Assembly (NCBI RefSeq): GCF_002951615.1
Contig: NZ_CP019062.1
Location: forward strand, 3,286,001-3,350,000
Reading direction: 5' to 3'
From: Rahnella sikkimica
GTDB taxonomy: Bacteria; Pseudomonadota; Gammaproteobacteria; Enterobacterales; Enterobacteriaceae
Length of the DNA stretch: 64,000 bases
Shown piece by piece: positions 39,173 to 50,405 of the stretch. The notes beneath the pieces are model-generated. The model ran no database searches. It was not told where the DNA came from and worked only from the letters and a program-made list of their open reading frames with translations. The number at the start of each line of letters is the position of its first letter. Positions within the stretch are counted from its first letter, which is position 1. A program made the translations under genes and the position numbers.

Positions 39173-39577
39173 ATGAAAAGCAAAACGGAAGACGACGACA
39201 ACGCAGTCCGTCTCGATAAATGGCTGTGGGCGGCTCGTTTTTATAAGACCCGCGCGCTGGCACGCGAGATGATTGACGGCGGCAAAGTGCATTACAACGG
39301 CCAGCGGGGAAAACCCAGCAAGCTGATGGAACTGAATGCCGAAATCACCCTTCGTCAGGGAAATGACGCCAAAACGATCATAGTGCTGGGGCTGACCACT
39401 CAGCGCCGCAGTGCGGAAGAAGCGCAGACGCTTTATCAGGAAACCGACGCGAGCATCGTCAGCCGGGAGAAAATCTCGGCAGCGCGCAAAATGAATGCGA
39501 TGCCGCACCCGGACAGACGTCCGGATAAAAAGGAACGCCGCAACCTGATCAAATTTAAATATGGCGATCAAGAGTGA
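39173..39577 (+). CDS. hslR: Ribosome-associated heat shock protein Hsp15
   Basis: 134-aa S4-domain RNA-binding protein that rescues 50S subunits carrying a stalled nascent chain. The S4 motif is VRLDKWLWAARFYKTRALAR with IDGGKVHYNG, followed by a basic C-terminal tail. GGGGAGC precedes the ATG. It lies 21 bp before hslO and is probably co-transcribed with it. Confidence 0.96.
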   Translation: MKSKTEDDDNAVRLDKWLWAARFYKTRALAREMIDGGKVHYNGQRGKPSKLMELNAEITLRQGNDAKTIIVLGLTTQRRSAEEAQTLYQETDASIVSREKISAARKMNAMPHPDRRPDKKERRNLIKFKYGDQE

Positions 39578-39598
39578 TCGTCACTGAGAGAGAAAACT

Positions 39599-40483
39599 AT
39601 GTCCAATCATGACCAACTGCACCGTTACCTGTTCAATAATCACGCCGTCCGCGGTGAACTGGTCGCGCTCAATGAAACCTTCCAGCAGATCGTTGCCGGT
39701 CACGATTACCCGGCAGAAGTGCGTAATCTTCTGGGCGAAATGCTGGTCGCCACCAGCCTGCTGACCGCTACGCTGAAATTTGACGGAGACATCACCGTTC
39801 AGTTGCAAGGCGATGGCCCGCTGAAACTGGCAGTGATCAACGGGAATAACCGTCAGGAACTGCGCGGCATCGCGCGCCTGCAGGGTGATATCACTGAAGG
39901 CAGTTCGCTGAAAGAGATGATTGGCAATGGCTACATGGTGATTACCATTTCCCCAAGCGCGGGTGAACGCTATCAGGGCGTCGTCGGTCTGGAAGGTGAA
40001 AACCTTGCTGAGTGCCTGGAAAACTACTTCATGCAGTCAGAACAGCTGCCGACCCGCATTTTCATCCGTACCGGTGAATCTGAAGGCCAGCCAGCCGCAG
40101 GCGGCATGTTGTTGCAGGTGCTGCCAGCCGAAGAGACCGACCCGGAAGAATTCAGCCATCTGGCTCAGCTGACCACCACCATCAAGGCAGAAGAGCTGTT
40201 CACCCTGCCCGCTAACGAAGTGCTTTATCGTCTGTATCATCAGGAAGAAGTCACACTGTATGAACCGCAGGATGTGTGTTTCCGCTGCACCTGCTCGCGC
40301 GAACGTTGCGCCGGTGCCCTGCTGACGCTGCCGGATGAAGAGATTCTGGAAATGCTGGAAGAAGACGGCAAAATTGAAATGCACTGTGATTATTGCGGTT
40401 CCGACTACGAGTTCAACGCGATGGATCTGGCCACCCTGAAGGCGGATGGCGACGTTCATCCTGAAAATAATAACGTTCATTAA
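39599..40483 (+). CDS. hslO: Redox-regulated chaperone Hsp33
   Basis: Holdase chaperone switched on by oxidation. 294 aa. The zinc cysteines are Cys230 and Cys232 (CXC) and Cys263 and Cys266 (CXXC), which release zinc on disulfide formation. E. coli places yhgE after hslO; here a terminator and pckA follow directly. Confidence 0.97.
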   Translation: MSNHDQLHRYLFNNHAVRGELVALNETFQQIVAGHDYPAEVRNLLGEMLVATSLLTATLKFDGDITVQLQGDGPLKLAVINGNNRQELRGIARLQGDITEGSSLKEMIGNGYMVITISPSAGERYQGVVGLEGENLAECLENYFMQSEQLPTRIFIRTGESEGQPAAGGMLLQVLPAEETDPEEFSHLAQLTTTIKAEELFTLPANEVLYRLYHQEEVTLYEPQDVCFRCTCSRERCAGALLTLPDEEILEMLEEDGKIEMHCDYCGSDYEFNAMDLATLKADGDVHPENNNVH

Positions 40484-40503
40484 TCGTTAACAAACGTCAT
40501 ACG

Positions 40504-40532
40504 GGGACTTTTCGTTGAAAAGTCCCTTTTTT
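40504..40532 (+). terminator. Intrinsic terminator after hslO
   Basis: GGGACTTTTC, GTT loop, GAAAAGTCCC followed by six T; 21 bp after the stop codon. Confidence 0.92.
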
Positions 40533-40655
40533 ATTGCTTATGCATAACGTCATTTGCACAAATTTAGAGTTTTCATCACAATTCCATAAAATTATTTACA
40601 CCCCCCATTATTTTTTGATACCCATCGCGGTTAAAAATCGATAAATACCTACAAT

Positions 40656-40661
40656 TATAAT
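40656..40661 (+). promoter_or_regulatory. Candidate -10 element of pckA
   Basis: TATAAT in an AT-rich stretch 62 bp before the pckA ATG. The -35 is not clear, which suits an activator-dependent promoter. Confidence 0.4.
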
Positions 40662-40722
40662 AAGTTTATCCCTGCGGATTTCTGACGTGGGGGATTTAAA
40701 TTTCCGTTCAAGGAGCAGGGAA

Positions 40723-42345
40723 ATGCCTACAACTATCGGGGTCACAGCCGAAACACTCGCCCGTTACGGGATCCATCAGAACAGCGAAATCGTCTATAAC
40801 CCTGATTACGATCTTCTTTTCAAAGAAGAGACAGCCCCCGGTCTGGAGGGCTTTGAGCGCGGGCAGGTGACAGAACTTGGCGCAGTGAATGTCGATACCG
40901 GCATCTTTACCGGCCGCTCGCCGAAAGATAAATACATTGTGCGTGATGACACCACCCGCGACACGCTGTGGTGGGCCGATCAGGGCAAAGGTAAGAACGA
41001 TAACAAACCGCTTTCTCAGGAAATCTGGACTTCACTGAAAACGCGGGTCAGTAATCAGCTCTCCGGTAAACGCCTGTTTATCGTCGACGCATTTTGCGGT
41101 GCGAACGCTAATTCACGCCTGAAAGTGCGCTTCATTACGGAAGTGGCCTGGCAGGCGCATTTCGTCAAAAACATGTTTATCCGCCCGACGGACAGCGAGC
41201 TGGAAGGTTTTGAGCCTGACTTTGTTGTGATGAATGGCGCGAAATGCACCAACCCGGACTGGCAGAAACAGGGCTTAAATTCCGAAAACTTCATCGCTTT
41301 CAACCTTACCGAACGCATCCAGCTTATCGGCGGATCCTGGTACGGCGGCGAAATGAAGAAAGGTATGTTTGCCGTCATGAACTACCTGCTGCCTTTGCAG
41401 GGAATTGCGTCGATGCACTGTTCTGCGAACGTCGGTGAAAAAGGCGATGTGGCGGTGTTCTTTGGCCTTTCCGGCACGGGCAAAACCACGTTATCCACGG
41501 ATCCAAAACGTCAGCTTATCGGCGACGATGAACATGGCTGGGACGATGACGGCGTCTTCAACTTTGAAGGCGGCTGCTACGCCAAAACCATCAAACTGAG
41601 CAAAGAAGCGGAGCCGGAAATCTTTGGTGCCATCAAACGCGATGCACTTCTGGAAAACGTGGTGGTCAGCGCCGACGGCAAAATCGATTTTGATGACAAC
41701 AGCAAAACCGAGAACACCCGCGTTTCCTACCCGCTTTATCACATTCAGAACATTGTGAAACCGGTATCGAAAGCCGGGCACGCCAGTAAAGTCATTTTCC
41801 TGACGGCTGATGCGTTTGGCGTCTTACCGCCCGTTTCGCGGCTGACGGCATCCCAGACGCAATACCATTTCCTTTCCGGATTCACGGCGAAACTGGCGGG
41901 CACCGAGCGCGGCGTTAATGAACCGACGCCGACATTCTCCGCCTGCTTCGGCGCTGCGTTTCTGATGCTGCACCCGACGCAATATTCCGAAGTGCTGGTC
42001 AGACGCATGGAAGCCGCGGGCGCAAAGGCGTATCTGGTCAACACCGGCTGGAACGGGACGGGTAAACGTATTTCCCTGAAAAACACCCGCGCCATCATCG
42101 ATGCAATTCTGAACGGGACTATCGACGACGCCGAAACCTTCACGCTGCCGCTGTTCAATCTGTCGGTGCCAACCGAACTGCCGGGCGTCGACAGCCATAT
42201 TCTGGATCCGCGCAATACTTACGGTAGCCGCGAACAGTGGCAGGAAAAAGCCGAACATCTGGCCCAGCTGTTTATCGATAACTTTGATAAATATACGGAC
42301 ACTCCGGCAGGCGCAGCGCTGGTGAGCGCAGGCCCGCACCGTTAA
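40723..42345 (+). CDS. pckA: Phosphoenolpyruvate carboxykinase (ATP)
   Basis: Gluconeogenic enzyme (oxaloacetate + ATP to PEP + CO2 + ADP). 540 aa from ATG 40723 with AGGAG eight bases upstream; the frame from 40687 adds 12 unconserved residues. The P-loop is GLSGTGKTT (248-256), the metal site is in LIGDDEHGW, and [11 protein letters not shown] is near 63. Confidence 0.98.
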   Translation: MPTTIGVTAETLARYGIHQNSEIVYNPDYDLLFKEETAPGLEGFERGQVTELGAVNVDTGIFTGRSPKDKYIVRDDTTRDTLWWADQGKGKNDNKPLSQEIWTSLKTRVSNQLSGKRLFIVDAFCGANANSRLKVRFITEVAWQAHFVKNMFIRPTDSELEGFEPDFVVMNGAKCTNPDWQKQGLNSENFIAFNLTERIQLIGGSWYGGEMKKGMFAVMNYLLPLQGIASMHCSANVGEKGDVAVFFGLSGTGKTTLSTDPKRQLIGDDEHGWDDDGVFNFEGGCYAKTIKLSKEAEPEIFGAIKRDALLENVVVSADGKIDFDDNSKTENTRVSYPLYHIQNIVKPVSKAGHASKVIFLTADAFGVLPPVSRLTASQTQYHFLSGFTAKLAGTERGVNEPTPTFSACFGAAFLMLHPTQYSEVLVRRMEAAGAKAYLVNTGWNGTGKRISLKNTRAIIDAILNGTIDDAETFTLPLFNLSVPTELPGVDSHILDPRNTYGSREQWQEKAEHLAQLFIDNFDKYTDTPAGAALVSAGPHR

Positions 42346-42366
42346 GCAATAATCTCTGCTTTCTCA

Positions 42367-42390
42367 GGCGCGGGCTTCCGCGCCTTTTTT
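42367..42390 (+). terminator. Intrinsic terminator after pckA
   Basis: GGCGCGG, GCTT loop, CCGCGCC followed by six T. Confidence 0.9.
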
Positions 42391-42457
42391 ATTGCATCCC
42401 TCCCGTCCACATTCCAGAATGACTGCAATGCTTCCACTGCTTTCACCGGAGTTTCAC

Positions 42458-42670
42458 ATGGCTACCCTGACTGTCCGCAATCTGGATGACGACGTGAAGG
42501 AATTACTGCGTATCGCCGCCGCCAAAAAAGGCCATTCAATGGAAGAGGAGGCGCGTTTAATTCTGAAGCACGCGCTGACCAGCACGCCCCCTGATTTTGG
42601 CCTCGGAAGCCAGCTCCGCCAGCGTTTTGCCGCCCTGAATACCGCCCCGCTGGAGCTGCCCTCCAAATGA
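42458..42670 (+). CDS. FitA/VapB-like antitoxin
   Basis: 70-aa ribbon-helix-helix protein (MATLTVRNLDDDVKELL..) with the FitA-type N-terminus that binds DNA, and an acidic/hydrophobic C-terminus that would wrap the toxin. ATG 42458 has GGAG seven bases upstream; the longer frame from 42392 runs into the pckA terminator. It overlaps the toxin by ATGA, the standard arrangement of a toxin-antitoxin operon. Confidence 0.85.
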   Translation: MATLTVRNLDDDVKELLRIAAAKKGHSMEEEARLILKHALTSTPPDFGLGSQLRQRFAALNTAPLELPSK

Positions 42671-43146
42671 TTATCCTCAATACCGCCATCATCCTTGAGA
42701 TGATTAGCCCCAAACCACAGAAGACCGTTCTCCAGTGGCTGGATGCACAGGATGCCGCTCAGCTTTATCTGACCAGTCTGACGGTCGCCGGGCTGTTTGT
42801 CTGGGTAGAAGATTTGCCCGAAGACGCCCCGAAAACCGCCTTCGCCGATGCTTTGCTCGACATGCTGAATCAGGATTTTGCGGGCCGACTGTTGTCGTTT
42901 GACGCCGCCAGCGCGCTACATTTTCCGCGCGTAGCGACTTTATCAAAACAAGCGAACGTGGCGATGACTGAACGCGAAACGCAACTGGCGGCGATTTGCC
43001 TGCAACATCAGGCCAGCCTGGCGACAGACGGCAGTGAGCGGTTTACGCATACCGGGATTACGCTGATTAATCCGTGGGATGTGGCAGAGACGCCAAGATG
43101 GCGGGAGGAAGCCGCGGAGTATTATGTGATGAGTCGGAAGAGTTAA
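42667..43146 (+). CDS. PIN-domain toxin homologue with degenerate active site
   Basis: 159 aa of the FitB/VapC family (PIN RNase fold): MIILNTAIILEMISPKP, then LTSLTVAGLFVW, FAGRLLSFDAASALHF and TGITLINPW follow the family order. The usual acidic residues are changed. The first Asp of the LDTN motif is Asn5 (LNTA), the Glu of TVAEL is Gly (TVAGL), and the third Asp of the DAQIAA-type motif is Glu (ETQLAA). RNase activity is therefore doubtful, although the reading frame is intact. It may act as an antitoxin-binding, regulatory or inactive protein. Confidence 0.75.
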   Translation: MIILNTAIILEMISPKPQKTVLQWLDAQDAAQLYLTSLTVAGLFVWVEDLPEDAPKTAFADALLDMLNQDFAGRLLSFDAASALHFPRVATLSKQANVAMTERETQLAAICLQHQASLATDGSERFTHTGITLINPWDVAETPRWREEAAEYYVMSRKS

Positions 43147-43240
43147 AACGTTCGCGGGCGTTTTATCCCGCTAATAACTTGGGCTGGCTCCCAAACTGGC
43201 CTTAAGGTCAAGGTCGTGGGTTGCCACCCACACCGGCCTC

Positions 43241-43720
43241 AAGAGGCGCCTATCGCCGCGCCTCTTAAGAATCTCCGGCTCTTTCACTGCGCGCTACCGC
43301 TCGCGGGCTATGTTTCAGAAAATCCAGCTATTGCCGCGAAATCTTGCCGCTGCGCGGTTCCCTTACTCGGTTTCGAGCCACAGGTCTCGAAACGCTTCGT
43401 TAGGCAAGCTTTCTGAACGCGGCCAATGACTATGTAATTCGAAAGCTCTACTCAGACCGTTTTTTTAAATGGTGATATGGCGCGCTCAAAATTCTGCTGA
43501 ACGGAGCGGCTTCGAGACCCAAGGCTCGAAGACCGAGTGAAGGGAGCACGAAGTGCCAGAATTTGCGCCACCAGCAGAAGTACCAGAACACGTCCATCGA
43601 CCCAGCGACAGCGCGGGTTGTAAAAAGACGGGGAGAGTCAAGAGAGGGGCCGTACTGGCCCTCTCTTGTCGGTTTCGGCGCAGCGCGTTAAGCGATCACC
43701 GCACGTGAAAAACCGAAACT
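43241..43720. repeat. Long palindromic mosaic repeat, copy 2
   Basis: Second copy of the element at 1975-2607, also between convergent genes (PIN toxin and envZ). Bases 43280-43720 align with 2118-2558 over the full length (by eye roughly four in five bases). Shared blocks include TGCGCGCT.CCGCTCGC.GGCTATG, the inner hairpins with TTCGAGNC/GNCTCGAA, AGTGAAGG.AGCACGAAGTGCC, and the end hairpin plus GGTTTCGGCG...GCGATCACCGCAC. The left outer arm is missing or replaced: only an unrelated-sequence hairpin (43241-43266) holds its place. A separate stem GTGGGT/ACCCAC is at 43216-43231. Confidence 0.85.
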
Positions 43721-43734
43721 TCCACCGTTCCAGT

Positions 43735-45812
<2,078 letters not shown>

Positions 45813-46172
45813 GTAAATCTCCCAAAGGCGTGAATGCCTGAAGCCTCTATTGTTAGAAATATCAATCAAAACAGACAGCGTTTATTGGTATATATTCTAG
45901 ACGAAATTGTAACAATGGATATGCTTTTCCTAATTTATCAACAATATCAGAGCAATCTTCTGCCCTTTGTGCCCGGTTCACCGGAGATAGCACCAAGACG
46001 AACACGCAGAGCCCCCTGTGCCTGATGGTTAAAAATCGAGCTGTCAGTTTCTGAATCCGATAAGAAGCGGGCTTTAATGAAAAAAGACACGCTTGAAAAC
46101 CCCCGTGAATATCGTCATTAGTGCTTTAAAAATTTCTATTACTCGCTTTCCTTCTACTGGAATACAATTAAA

Positions 46173-46189
46173 TCGGTTAATTAAACCGA
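46173..46189. promoter_or_regulatory. Inverted repeat in the ompR-fimbrial gap
   Basis: TCGGTT-AATTA-AACCGA: 6-bp arms in the AT-rich 652-bp gap 45813-46464. It is a candidate regulator site. No gene was recognised in the rest of the gap, which must hold the ompR promoter and the fimbrial promoter. Confidence 0.35.
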
Positions 46190-46402
46190 ACGCATTAATT
46201 ATATATTCAGAAAAGATATAGAATGTATGTGAAACCCTGAGAAACTATAAGCAAATTGAATTAAAAACTCACCAACGATCATTCAAGTGAATGCGACTGA
46301 ACAAATTTAGATCAGCCAGTAACGCCAAAAACTAATGCCTACTATTCAATAAACAAAACAATTGATAGACTCATTTTCCGCGAAAATTCATCAGTGGCAT
46401 TT

Positions 46403-46423
46403 CGAAGTTTCTGATAAACTTCG
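46403..46423. promoter_or_regulatory. Inverted repeat in the fimbrial leader
   Basis: CGAAGTTT-CTGAT-AAACTTCG: a perfect 8-bp dyad 42 bp before the major subunit start. It is either an operator or a hairpin in the mRNA leader. Confidence 0.45.
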
Positions 46424-46464
46424 CGGAACTACTTTCAACGTTTTATTTCAGAATGGATGCAACA

Positions 46465-47019
46465 ATGAAAACGACATACAAGCTCATGGTAAGTGGGTTG
46501 CTTCTGGCATTAGCCGGGAATAGCTATGCGATTGATGGAAGAATTAACTTTTCTGGCGCGATTATTAAAACTGCATGTGTCATTAACGGGGGGAATGATG
46601 TAGATGTTCCTTTGGGGACATATTCCGCAGCGCAATTTCGAGAAATTGGCGATACGTCTCCAAATATCCCTTTCACTCTGCCTTTAGCGAACTGCCCTGT
46701 GGCACAAAAAGAGGGTGACCCTCTTCCACATTTCCGTATATGGCTGGAGGCTGAAGCGGTTGATTCAACCCATCCTAACCTCGTGAAACTGGGCAATAGC
46801 TTCGGCGATACAATGGCGGACGGCGTAGGTATTCAAATTCTGGATGCCAATACAAAAGCTGTTATGTTGCTGAATACTTTACCGACTATCACCTATGACA
46901 TTAAAACAGCAACGATGGATGTCAATTTGCTTGCAAACTATCAGTCGTTCAAAGATCCCGATGACATCACTGCCGGTCCGGCAGATGCAAGTGTCAACGT
47001 TACCCTCGATTATCGTTAA
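46465..47019 (+). CDS. Major fimbrial subunit
   Basis: Chaperone-usher pilin, 184 aa from ATG 46465. Signal peptide MKTTYKLMVSGLLLALAGNSYA, then the incomplete Ig-like pilin fold. Two Cys (TACVING and ANCPVA) form the usual disulfide, and the beta-zipper end is VNVTLDYR with the penultimate Tyr. An in-frame ATG at 46453 would add four residues. It is the first gene of a four-gene operon (pilin, chaperone, usher, adhesin). The GC content is visibly lower than in the flanking genes, which suggests acquisition. Confidence 0.9.
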   Translation: MKTTYKLMVSGLLLALAGNSYAIDGRINFSGAIIKTACVINGGNDVDVPLGTYSAAQFREIGDTSPNIPFTLPLANCPVAQKEGDPLPHFRIWLEAEAVDSTHPNLVKLGNSFGDTMADGVGIQILDANTKAVMLLNTLPTITYDIKTATMDVNLLANYQSFKDPDDITAGPADASVNVTLDYR

Positions 47020-47031
47020 TCTGCTTTGACG

Positions 47032-47060
47032 CCGGCGGGCTCTGTCACGGAGCCTGCCGG
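47032..47060 (+). terminator. Hairpin after the major pilin gene
   Basis: CCGGCGGGCTC, 7 bases, GAGCCTGCCGG (one mismatch), then TTTAG. Such partial terminators or stabilisers after the major subunit keep pilin mRNA in excess over chaperone and usher. Confidence 0.6.
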
Positions 47061-47112
47061 TTTAGTTATTATAAAAAAGAAAGGCATATTCATTACTGGA
47101 TCGAAAAATCAC

Positions 47113-47799
47113 ATGCGTAATTCAATCAATCGAATCATTCAGTTATCTCTTCTGTTTTTCCTTTCTATTCAGCTGAGCTATGGCGGCGGGATTCTTGTGG
47201 GTCGCACCCGGGTAATTTATGCCGCTAATAAAAAAGAAGCGTCATTACCTCTTAGCAACAAATCGGAAAGTAAACCGTTTCTGATTCAATCCTGGATTGA
47301 TAATGGGGATGGGAAGACGCGTGGCCCGTTTGTTGTCACACCTCCACTTTTTAGATTGAATGCCAATGATGAAAACAGCCTTCGTATTTCATATACAGGA
47401 GGAGAATTGCCGCAAGACAAAGAATCCATATTTTATATTAATGTTCGCGCTATCCCTTCCACCCCCAAAAATGATGCTAACGAGTTAAGGTTAGTTATTA
47501 AGACAAGAATAAAACTTTTTTATCGCCCTGAGAAATTACAAGGAAAATCTTATGATGCCTATAAGCTCCTGACGTTCTCACGCGCTAATGGTCAACTCAA
47601 CATCACTAACCCTTCGTCTTATTACGTTGTATTCAGTTATCTGACGGTGGGCGATATCGTGCTCAAAGATACAGACATGATTGCACCTGGCAGCCAAATC
47701 AACGTGAAACTTCCAGGCGATCTTTCTGGCAATACCGTTGAGTGGAGCGCAATCAATGATTATGGCGGAGACACAACACCTGAAAAGAGAAGTCTGTGA
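47113..47799 (+). CDS. Periplasmic fimbrial chaperone
   Basis: PapD-like chaperone, 228 aa from ATG 47113 with signal peptide MRNSINRIIQLSLLFFLSI... ending near YGG. G-Arg (GRTRVIYAANKKEASLPL) and Lys in IKLFYRP provide the usual anchor for the pilin carboxyl end. It is of the short F1-G1 loop type. The earlier start at 47026 passes through the intercistronic hairpin and is rejected. It donates a beta-strand to pilins and delivers them to the usher. Confidence 0.92.
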   Translation: MRNSINRIIQLSLLFFLSIQLSYGGGILVGRTRVIYAANKKEASLPLSNKSESKPFLIQSWIDNGDGKTRGPFVVTPPLFRLNANDENSLRISYTGGELPQDKESIFYINVRAIPSTPKNDANELRLVIKTRIKLFYRPEKLQGKSYDAYKLLTFSRANGQLNITNPSSYYVVFSYLTVGDIVLKDTDMIAPGSQINVKLPGDLSGNTVEWSAINDYGGDTTPEKRSL

Positions 47800-47857
47800 T
47801 TCTACGACTTTTTAACCCGGCAATTTAACTGCATCAGAAATTTCTTCAGGGAACTCA

Positions 47858-50395
47858 GTGAAAATGACTATGGATAACTCTCCGAATGCCACAACACGGG
47901 GAAACTGCGTTCGTCGGTCGCGTCATATCCTCACATTATTACTGAGCTGTACTTTCCCGATGACGGTTTTGAGTATCGACGCCGCCAGAGCAGAAGAAGT
48001 TTATTTCGACCCACAGTTACTTGAACATAACGGGCAACAGGGTGATAACGTAGACCTCTCGATTTTTTCCAAAGGTGATAAAGCGCAGGTGGCGGGTGTT
48101 TACGACACGGCTATTTACGTCAACCTTGATAAAGTGCTCCAGCAAGAAATTCGTTATGGTCAGATGCCCGATGGCTCGCTGGCACCGGAGATAACACCCG
48201 ATTTACTTCGGGCAATGAACGTCAGGGTCGACGCATTTCCCTCTCTGGTAAATCATCAACATGATGCCCCTCTGGATACATTAGCTCGGTATATTCCTGC
48301 CGCCGCAGCAAAATTCGATTTTAACCGGATGCGCCTTGATATCAGCATTCCGCAGGCGGCGATGGACCAGAAAGCCAACGGATATGTCGACCCCAAAAAA
48401 TGGGATGACGGCGTGCCTGTGTTGTTTTCTAACTACGCCTTCTCAGGGTCTCAGCGAAAAAATAAAAACGGCAGCGATGATTCCAGCCAATACCTGAATG
48501 TGCAAAACGGATTAAATCTGGGGCCATGGAGGTTGCGTAATTACAGCACCTACAGCAGCAGCGACGGTCAACAAAGCTGGGATGCCATTTCTACTTACGC
48601 TCAGCGTGATATCAAAAGCCTTAAATCCCAGTTCCTGATTGGTGAAAGCTCCACACCGGGAGATCTGTTCCCCAGCCTGCAATTTACCGGAGTTCAGCTA
48701 GCTTCCGACGACAATATGCTGCCGGACAGCCAGCGAGGTTTTGCACCGACGATCAGAGGAATTGCCAACTCCAACGCCGAAGTCACTATCCGGCAGGATG
48801 GATATATCATTTATCAAAGTTATGTTGCGCCCGGTGCATTCGAAATTAACGACCTTTATCCGTCTTCTTACAGCGGCGATCTGGAAGTCACAATCAAAGA
48901 GGCCGACGGAACGGAACGCAGGTTTAATCAGCCCTTTTCTTCCGTGCCGGTGATGCAACGTCCGGGACGTCTGAAATACAGTGGCACCGCAGGACGCTAC
49001 CGTTCAAATAACAATGGCGACAAAGAACCGGACTTCGCGCAAGGCACGGTGATTTACGGTGTCTCGAATGAAATCACCACGTATGCCGGGACATTATTAT
49101 CACCAGACTATCTTTCCGGAATGGCGGGTGTCGGGTTCAGTTTACTGTCTCTCGGCTCAGTTTCTGTCGATATCACGCAGGCTCAAACCACGCTGGATAA
49201 CAATAAAAACAGCAGTGGCCAGTCCTATCGTGTTCAGTATTCTAAAAACATCGAGACGACGGACACAAACTTTTCCGTCGCCAGTTACCGTTATTCCACC
49301 CGCGGATTCTACGATTTTGATGAAGCGAATCAGGCGCAAGATAACGAAACGCAAGAGGGTCATAAGCGCAGCAAATATCAGGTCAGTGTGAATCAGTCGA
49401 TGTGGGAAGGCGCAAGTCTGTATGCGTCTGCTTATCAGCAAGACTACTGGCGTGATAGCAATAAAGAGAAAAATATTTCCCTTGGTGTGAACTCTACCCT
49501 TTACGGCATCAGCTATAACCTGTCCTATTCCTACAGTCAGTTGGACGGTGAAGATAATGATCAGCAGATAGCGTTGAATATTCGTGTTCCGTTAAGCCGT
49601 TGGCTGCCACAAAGTTGGGCGACCTATAATGTGACTCACGATAAAGAAGGTGAAACCCGCCAGCAAGTCGGGCTCAGCGGAACCGCACTGGACGATCATC
49701 GTCTTAGTTATTCGCTTCAGCAAAGTCATACCCGGCAAGTCGGAAACGACAGCAGCAATATCAATACTTCCTATCGGTCATCCTACGGCACGCTGAATGC
49801 CGGTTATTACTACGACAGCGATTCACAGCAAATCAGTTACGGCGTTGCAGGTGGCGTCGTCGCCCATGCTCATGGCGTTACACTATCCCAACCTCTGGGC
49901 GATTCATTTGCCCTAATTGATACCAACGGGGCGAGTGGTGCAAGAGTACAAAACCTGCCTGGCCTCAGGACGGACTGGCGTGGCTACGCAGTCGTCCCTT
50001 ACCTCACGTCTTATACCGAAAACCGTATCGTTCTCGACACAACGACCCTGCCTGATGACGTGGATGTGACCAACACGTCTGAATTAGTCATTCCCAATAA
50101 AGGTGCCATGGTCGTGGCGCATTTCGATGCCCATATAGGCGCTCGCGCCTTAATCAAACTTGTCCGCAATGACGGCACGGCCGTGCCTTTCGGGGCTGTC
50201 GCGGTCAGTGAAGATCAATCGCTGGAAAACATCGTCGATGATGGCGGAGTTCTTTATCTCACAGGGATAAAAACTGATGAGCAGGTGGGGTTACATGTGA
50301 AGTGGGGGATTGCGGCTAACCAACAATGTAAAGCCAGCATAAATTTGAAACCCGTTGCATCGTCGGTGCAATCCGTCACGGCCTCATGCCTTTAA
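47858..50395 (+). CDS. Outer-membrane fimbrial usher
   Basis: 845 aa from GTG 47858 (AGGGAA site five bases upstream). After a signal sequence comes the N-terminal chaperone-binding domain (VYFDPQLLEHNGQQGDNVDLSIFSKG region), then the 24-strand barrel with the plug, including SPAFAPTIRGIANSNAEVTI-type sequence near 305-325, and two C-terminal domains ending in a Cys pair (NQQCKAS ... TASCL). It assembles and secretes the pilus. The usher type suggests a minimal four-gene fimbria. Confidence 0.95.
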   Translation: MKMTMDNSPNATTRGNCVRRSRHILTLLLSCTFPMTVLSIDAARAEEVYFDPQLLEHNGQQGDNVDLSIFSKGDKAQVAGVYDTAIYVNLDKVLQQEIRYGQMPDGSLAPEITPDLLRAMNVRVDAFPSLVNHQHDAPLDTLARYIPAAAAKFDFNRMRLDISIPQAAMDQKANGYVDPKKWDDGVPVLFSNYAFSGSQRKNKNGSDDSSQYLNVQNGLNLGPWRLRNYSTYSSSDGQQSWDAISTYAQRDIKSLKSQFLIGESSTPGDLFPSLQFTGVQLASDDNMLPDSQRGFAPTIRGIANSNAEVTIRQDGYIIYQSYVAPGAFEINDLYPSSYSGDLEVTIKEADGTERRFNQPFSSVPVMQRPGRLKYSGTAGRYRSNNNGDKEPDFAQGTVIYGVSNEITTYAGTLLSPDYLSGMAGVGFSLLSLGSVSVDITQAQTTLDNNKNSSGQSYRVQYSKNIETTDTNFSVASYRYSTRGFYDFDEANQAQDNETQEGHKRSKYQVSVNQSMWEGASLYASAYQQDYWRDSNKEKNISLGVNSTLYGISYNLSYSYSQLDGEDNDQQIALNIRVPLSRWLPQSWATYNVTHDKEGETRQQVGLSGTALDDHRLSYSLQQSHTRQVGNDSSNINTSYRSSYGTLNAGYYYDSDSQQISYGVAGGVVAHAHGVTLSQPLGDSFALIDTNGASGARVQNLPGLRTDWRGYAVVPYLTSYTENRIVLDTTTLPDDVDVTNTSELVIPNKGAMVVAHFDAHIGARALIKLVRNDGTAVPFGAVAVSEDQSLENIVDDGGVLYLTGIKTDEQVGLHVKWGIAANQQCKASINLKPVASSVQSVTASCL

Positions 50396-50405
50396 GGATA
50401 AAAAC

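Noticed and set aside
45813..46464. Fimbrial phase-variation switch or regulator gene
   Set aside because: No long inverted repeats bounding an invertible segment, no recombinase and no regulator-like open frame were seen, only two short dyads.
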